From the NCBI GenBank assembly GCA_963924885.1, contig CAWUUY010000490.1, positions 1 to 8,135 on the forward strand: a stretch of 8,135 nt of DNA. The letters are read 5' to 3'. Of the stretch, positions 4,797 to 8,135 are shown piece by piece. Position numbers and translations under genes: made by a program. The stretch comes from UBA5216 sp963924885 (GTDB taxonomy: Bacteria; Pseudomonadota; Gammaproteobacteria; Burkholderiales; SG8-41). How positions within the stretch are numbered: position 1 is the first letter of the stretch; each line of letters starts with the position of its first letter. A model generated the notes under the pieces. It did no database searches. It was not told the origin of the DNA and worked only from the letters and a program-made list of their open reading frames with translations.

Positions 4797-6731
4797 TCAG
4801 CCATAACTGCGCGCGCGGCCATACAGCAGCGTGACATTGACCCGGCGATTTTCGTAGCCGGGCTTGAAGTGCAGTTCATCGGTGATGTGAATCAGGCTCG
4901 AATCAAACAGCACACAACGGTTTTCGCGATAGGGCACGCGCATCGGCTTGGCGCCGTGCGCCGTCAGGTACGCCTGCATTTTCGCTTGATCGGTGTTGTA
5001 GTCGGCGAAGGTCCAGCTCGCCGGCGCGGGCACGTCGTAAACCACCATGCCGCCGCTGGTATTGTCCGCACAGGCCTCGTCCGGCGTGATCCAGAAATTC
5101 ACATTGATTTTGGCGAAGTCCGCATGCATGTGGATGCCCTGCATGCGCTGATCGTATTTGAAACCCCAGGCCTGCAGCAGCGGAAAATCGCCTATCACTT
5201 TCGGCATTGCCTGCTTCAACTGGTCGGCGATCGCCAGCAACACCGGCGAGCAGAATCCTTGCGCGAGCAGCGCGCCGACATAGCCGTGATCGTTATTGAG
5301 TTTCCACACCGTCGCTTCTTCGCAGAAACGCCGTAACAACGCCAGCGCTTCGGCGGACAGAAAATTATCGATCACTACAACTGCCGGGCGGCTGTCAAAA
5401 TACTGTTGTTCAATTTTGCCGTAATCGTTGCCGCCCAATGCCCGGCCTGCAAATGGCGATAGAGGGCGAGACCATGCTCCGACCAACGCTTGCCGCAACG
5501 AGTCGCCGTCCGCGCCTGCTGGGGCGAAGGTGCTGTTCAAATCCTGCGATGGATTGCCGTAGCGCTGCAATAGAACGAGCGCGCCCCGGCCTGCGGCTTC
5601 AAGTTTGCCGCGCCGTGCCAACAGATCAAGCTGTTCGAGATCATGGCGCAGGCGCGGCTCGGGCACCGGCCACGGCAACATGTCGAGAGCCATGTTTTGC
5701 GCGCAAAAGAGCGCATACGAGTCGTTGAATACAGCCATGGCCGCAGACAAATCGCCGTGCTCCAGGCGCGCAAGTCCCAAGGTGCACAGGCAGTCGATGT
5801 CGGCATGAATCTCCGATGCATGATCGCGAACCAGCGATTCCAGGCCGGGCGTATCGCCGCACTGAACATAAATCTTCAGCAACGTGCGGATGGCGGTCAT
5901 CGGCCGCTGCACCGAAGCCAGCGCCGTCTTCAGCGCGGCAATGGCTTCCTGCTTTTTTTCAATCGCGTGCCAGGCCACGCCCAGTTCGACGTGAATATCC
6001 GGCATGATCATTTGCAGTGCGTCCGGCGGACCGAGCTCGGCGAATGTCCCGATTGCCGCGTAATAATCGCCGAGCTTGTTGTGGCAGCGCATGATTTGCA
6101 GAATCGCCGGCTGGGTAGCTCTACGGGCTTGATTCGCGCGCAGTGCGTTGCCCAGCGCTTCGTGGGTGTTGCCAACTGCAAAATTGGCGGCGCCCAAGGT
6201 CATTAGCGCTCGATAGTCGTCGGCATCGAGAGACATGACGGCCGACGCGAGCTGAAAGGCGCGCCTCCAATCCTGAACCGCTGCCGCGATCTCGGCCATG
6301 ATGGTCAGCAACAACGCCTCGCCCGCGGGAGGCGTGCGGTACCGGCGGGTGACAAAGGCATCGGCCTCCTCGACGAGGCCGTTCGCCTGCAATACGATCA
6401 GATAAATCGCCGCCGCATCGTTGCCGGCGGCCGCATCGCCCATCGCCGTCCGCGCCAGGGCGAGCGCCGCGCCGGGGTCGTTGCGCTCGACGAGCGCGCC
6501 CAGCGCGAGGGCCATCTTGCTCGCCCAAGTCGCTTTCCACGGATAAGTGCGAGCCACCCGCAAACAGCTTTCCATCTCGCCGCAGACGAACAGGCAAATC
6601 ATCGCCTCAAAGGCGTCATTCTCGTTCGAGGGCTGGTGAGCCTCAAGCAGTGTAAGCGCGGCGCTGCCGTTTCCGGTTGAGCGCAGACGTTTGATTTCGG
6701 TATAGACGGGAGTCAGCATTAGGTTTTGCAT
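4797..6731 (-). CDS. TPR-repeat protein with C-terminal 2OG-Fe(II) oxygenase domain
   Basis: A 644-residue two-part protein. Residues about 10-395 are alpha-helical, alanine-rich and TPR-like, with repeat-style helices such as ALMTLGAANFAVGNTHEALG (175-194) and VELGVAWHAIEKKQEAIAAL (248-267). Residues about 445-640 form a double-stranded beta-helix oxygenase: VVVIDNFLSAEALALLRRF opens it, His536 and Asp538 (GIHMHADF) and His615 (SSLIHITDEL) are the Fe(II) ligands, and Arg629 or Arg630 (YENRRVNVTLLYG) is the likely 2-oxoglutarate contact. There is no signal peptide, so it is probably cytoplasmic. The TPR part presumably recruits a protein substrate for hydroxylation (inference). The start at 6731 has no clear ribosome-binding site; a second ATG at 6719 is possible. 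It lies 27 bp after the YkgJ-like gene on the same strand, so is probably co-transcribed. Confidence 0.87.
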   Translation of the reverse strand: MQNLMLTPVYTEIKRLRSTGNGSAALTLLEAHQPSNENDAFEAMICLFVCGEMESCLRVARTYPWKATWASKMALALGALVERNDPGAALALARTAMGDAAAGNDAAAIYLIVLQANGLVEEADAFVTRRYRTPPAGEALLLTIMAEIAAAVQDWRRAFQLASAVMSLDADDYRALMTLGAANFAVGNTHEALGNALRANQARRATQPAILQIMRCHNKLGDYYAAIGTFAELGPPDALQMIMPDIHVELGVAWHAIEKKQEAIAALKTALASVQRPMTAIRTLLKIYVQCGDTPGLESLVRDHASEIHADIDCLCTLGLARLEHGDLSAAMAVFNDSYALFCAQNMALDMLPWPVPEPRLRHDLEQLDLLARRGKLEAAGRGALVLLQRYGNPSQDLNSTFAPAGADGDSLRQALVGAWSRPLSPFAGRALGGNDYGKIEQQYFDSRPAVVVIDNFLSAEALALLRRFCEEATVWKLNNDHGYVGALLAQGFCSPVLLAIADQLKQAMPKVIGDFPLLQAWGFKYDQRMQGIHMHADFAKINVNFWITPDEACADNTSGGMVVYDVPAPASWTFADYNTDQAKMQAYLTAHGAKPMRVPYRENRCVLFDSSLIHITDELHFKPGYENRRVNVTLLYGRARSYG

Positions 6732-6758
6732 TACATCGATTTCTACGGCGAAGGGACG

Positions 6759-7253
6759 CTACAGCAGCGATTCTCCGCGGCCCATGCGATCCGCCATCTC
6801 CTGCTGAAACTCGGCAGGGCCGATCGCCGCCACGGCTTGCTTGACGGTATACACGCCGTTTTCCATGATCTGTTCGGAGTAGATCAGGGCGCGGCCGTGG
6901 GACTGCGCAAATTGTCGCAGCCAATTAAGCGCTCGCGGTGGTATGCGGCGGCCCACCGGCACCGCCACATCCACGGGAATGCCGCGCCAGTTCGACTGAT
7001 CGAACAGCACGATGACCTTGGCATTGCTGGGCTTCATCCATTCAGGCAACGGGCTGGCGTCGCGGCGCCAGCCGCAAATGAAATGCACGCACGGGTCGAC
7101 CGGCCGGTTCGCGTAGTTGTTGCATCCTTTGCCCGTGCTGTGCGGACACGGTTTGCCCGGATAGACCGGAACACCTTCCACCTTGATTTGCAGCCAGCCG
7201 TCGCAACAGGCGGTACACGGCTGACAATCTCGTTCGGGCACGGTTTTCGCCAT
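6759..7253 (-). CDS. YkgJ-like cysteine-cluster protein (putative Zn/Fe-chelating)
   Basis: A 164-residue small cytoplasmic protein. Its N-terminal 60 residues hold eight cysteines: Cys10, 13, 16 and 17 (CQPCTACCDGW), 36 (KPCPH), 44 (KGCNNY), 55 (DPCVHF) and 60 (ICGW). This is the CxxCxxCC...C...C...C...C layout of the YkgJ/UPF0153 family, thought to bind zinc or an iron-sulfur cluster; its biochemical role is not established. The remaining ~100 residues are a mixed alpha/beta tail without a motif I know. The ATG at 7253 starts just before the cysteine cluster; an in-frame start further upstream would run into the preceding gene. It is 14 bp downstream of the glycosyltransferase stop and 27 bp upstream of the TPR/oxygenase gene, so a middle gene of an operon. 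A metal- or Fe-S-linked role beside the Fe(II) oxygenase is conceivable but unproven. Confidence 0.83.
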   Translation of the reverse strand: MAKTVPERDCQPCTACCDGWLQIKVEGVPVYPGKPCPHSTGKGCNNYANRPVDPCVHFICGWRRDASPLPEWMKPSNAKVIVLFDQSNWRGIPVDVAVPVGRRIPPRALNWLRQFAQSHGRALIYSEQIMENGVYTVKQAVAAIGPAEFQQEMADRMGRGESLL

Positions 7254-7267
7254 CGTTGAACGCCGCC

Positions 7268-8135
7268 TTACGCGGGCCGGGCGTGGTCGAGATCGCGCTT
7301 GAGCCTGGCCCATGCATCCTGCCACCCGCCGTCGTTGTCCTGGCGGTAAAGGCTAAATCCCGGAAACCACGGCGAGGCGTCGCCCGCGTGCATCCAGCGC
7401 CACTCGGCGGGCGCGGGCACCAGTACGCGCGCCGACTTTCCGGCGGCGGCACGCAAATGTGTGTTGGTATTGCTCACCCCGGCATATTCCTCGATTAACG
7501 CGAGCAGCGCCAGCATGCCTTCGAGATCGTCGTTAAGGTCGCTGAAATCATGCAGGGGCCGGCCGGCCGCTTGCGCAAACGCTTCGATTTCCCCGCGCAC
7601 GGGCGCGCGCTGCAGCGCCAGCAGCGTGCCCGGAAAGCCGCTGATCGCTTGTGCAAACGCGCTAACGGTCGTGGCTTTGTAGGGGCCCCAGCCCAGTGCG
7701 GTTTGCTCGCGTGGCGGCACTCCCGCGCGCCATGTCAATCCCAGATACGGCGCGGGGCCGGCTGCCGCGAGCCTCAGACGGATCGCGTCAAGGCGCTCTG
7801 GCAAAGGCGCGATGGCCAGGCTCGGGGGATACCGGTCGGCGCCGCTTTCACTCGCCGGGAGCGCTTGCCCTGGTTGAAGCGCGCAAACCGCAGCGAGTTG
7901 ACGTTGCGCCATTTCAGGTGGTGTGAGCAGGCGCGGCAATTCGCCGAGCAGGAAAATCGCTGCCCCGGACGGTATGGGAGTGTGTTCCTCGGGAACGGTA
8001 TCCATGCACGGCACGCGTTGCAGCAGCGTATGAATCTTCGCGGCGGCGCGGTAGGTTATGCGCGCGCCCCTGGCCGCGAGCATCGGCGCGTAACGCAGTA
8101 AAAACAATTCGTCACCGAGGCCCTGTTCGCGCTGG
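7268..8135 (-). CDS. Glycosyltransferase of GT-B fold (TPR-associated, heptosyltransferase/GT41-like), partial at right edge
   Basis: The frame is open to the window edge, so the N-terminus is missing; 288 codons plus stop are visible. Just inside the edge is QGLGDELFLLRYAPMLAARG, the first-strand motif shared by bacterial TPR-glycosyltransferases and heptosyltransferase-like GT-B enzymes. Later come PYLGLTWRAG, starting the donor-binding half, and IEEYAGVSNTNTHLRAAAGK, equivalent to the nucleotide-sugar-binding VDTxxxHLAGALGK region. The C-terminus, EWRWMHAGDASPWFPGFSLY followed by RQ, is characteristic of this group. In relatives an N-terminal TPR array precedes this domain and would lie beyond 8135. 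Expected to transfer a sugar to a protein or glycan; donor and acceptor are unknown. It heads the visible part of a minus-strand operon with the YkgJ-like and TPR/oxygenase genes. Confidence 0.75.
   Translation of the reverse strand, partial: QREQGLGDELFLLRYAPMLAARGARITYRAAAKIHTLLQRVPCMDTVPEEHTPIPSGAAIFLLGELPRLLTPPEMAQRQLAAVCALQPGQALPASESGADRYPPSLAIAPLPERLDAIRLRLAAAGPAPYLGLTWRAGVPPREQTALGWGPYKATTVSAFAQAISGFPGTLLALQRAPVRGEIEAFAQAAGRPLHDFSDLNDDLEGMLALLALIEEYAGVSNTNTHLRAAAGKSARVLVPAPAEWRWMHAGDASPWFPGFSLYRQDNDGGWQDAWARLKRDLDHARPA

Noticed and set aside
5643..6206. Plus-strand open frames within the TPR/oxygenase gene (also 4869-5336)
   Set aside because: Antisense shadows; histidine- and arginine-rich translations with no recognisable domain.
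7550..8101. Plus-strand open frames opposite the right-hand glycosyltransferase (also 6726-7259)
   Set aside because: Antisense shadows of motif-bearing minus-strand genes.
1..8135. CRISPR array, transposase or integrase
   Set aside because: No regularly spaced repeats and no recombinase or transposase motif in any frame, even though the AKR repeats suggest past recombination.

Overview
The window is GC-rich with dense, bacterial-style coding and looks like an accessory region of a proteobacterium. A betaproteobacterium is my best guess, from the style of the aldo/keto reductase, the TPR/oxygenase and the toxin-antitoxin proteins, but that is inference and no marker gene is present. The region is a patchwork of broken metabolic genes, two toxin-antitoxin (TA) modules, and two sets of glycosyltransferase plus 2-oxoglutarate/Fe(II) oxygenase genes.

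Left part, + strand (1-2042). A 5' half of a tRNA-Leu(UAA) gene (about 35-80) runs directly into an aldo/keto reductase (AKR) gene that has lost its first ~50-60 codons (82-918). A VapBC-type TA module (1077-1726) follows. After it comes a second, ~84% identical copy of only the last 284 bp of the AKR gene (1759-2042), opened by an in-frame stop codon. The two 3' ends are colinear without indels (constant offset of 1124 bp) and begin with a perfect 25-bp A-rich direct repeat. This is the arrangement expected if a small element carrying the TA genes replaced the AKR 3' end, as prophage e14 does at icd, although no recombinase is visible.

Middle part, + strand (2043-3917). A glycosyltransferase gene (2149-3211) has its N-terminal 48 codons in a different frame from the rest. 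It is overlapped by a 2OG-Fe(II) oxygenase gene (3154-3792) that seems short at its N-terminus. A 41-codon 3' scrap of an amidohydrolase gene (3795-3917) closes the set.

Right part, - strand (3949-8135). Read in transcription order from the right edge: a GT-B-fold glycosyltransferase of the TPR-associated type (7268 to beyond 8135), a small eight-cysteine YkgJ-like protein (6759-7253), and a 644-residue TPR protein ending in a 2OG-Fe(II) oxygenase domain (4797-6731). These three are closely spaced and probably form one operon. Downstream, with its own promoter and a palindrome centred on the -10 box, lies a second TA module: a long ParC/stability-determinant-type antitoxin (4221-4676) and a RelE/ParE toxin (3949-4224).

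How it fits together: both arms combine a sugar transferase with a Fe(II)/2OG oxygenase, which suggests modification of a protein or surface glycan (inference). The TA modules, tRNA fragment and truncated genes mark the left half as a site of repeated insertion and deletion.
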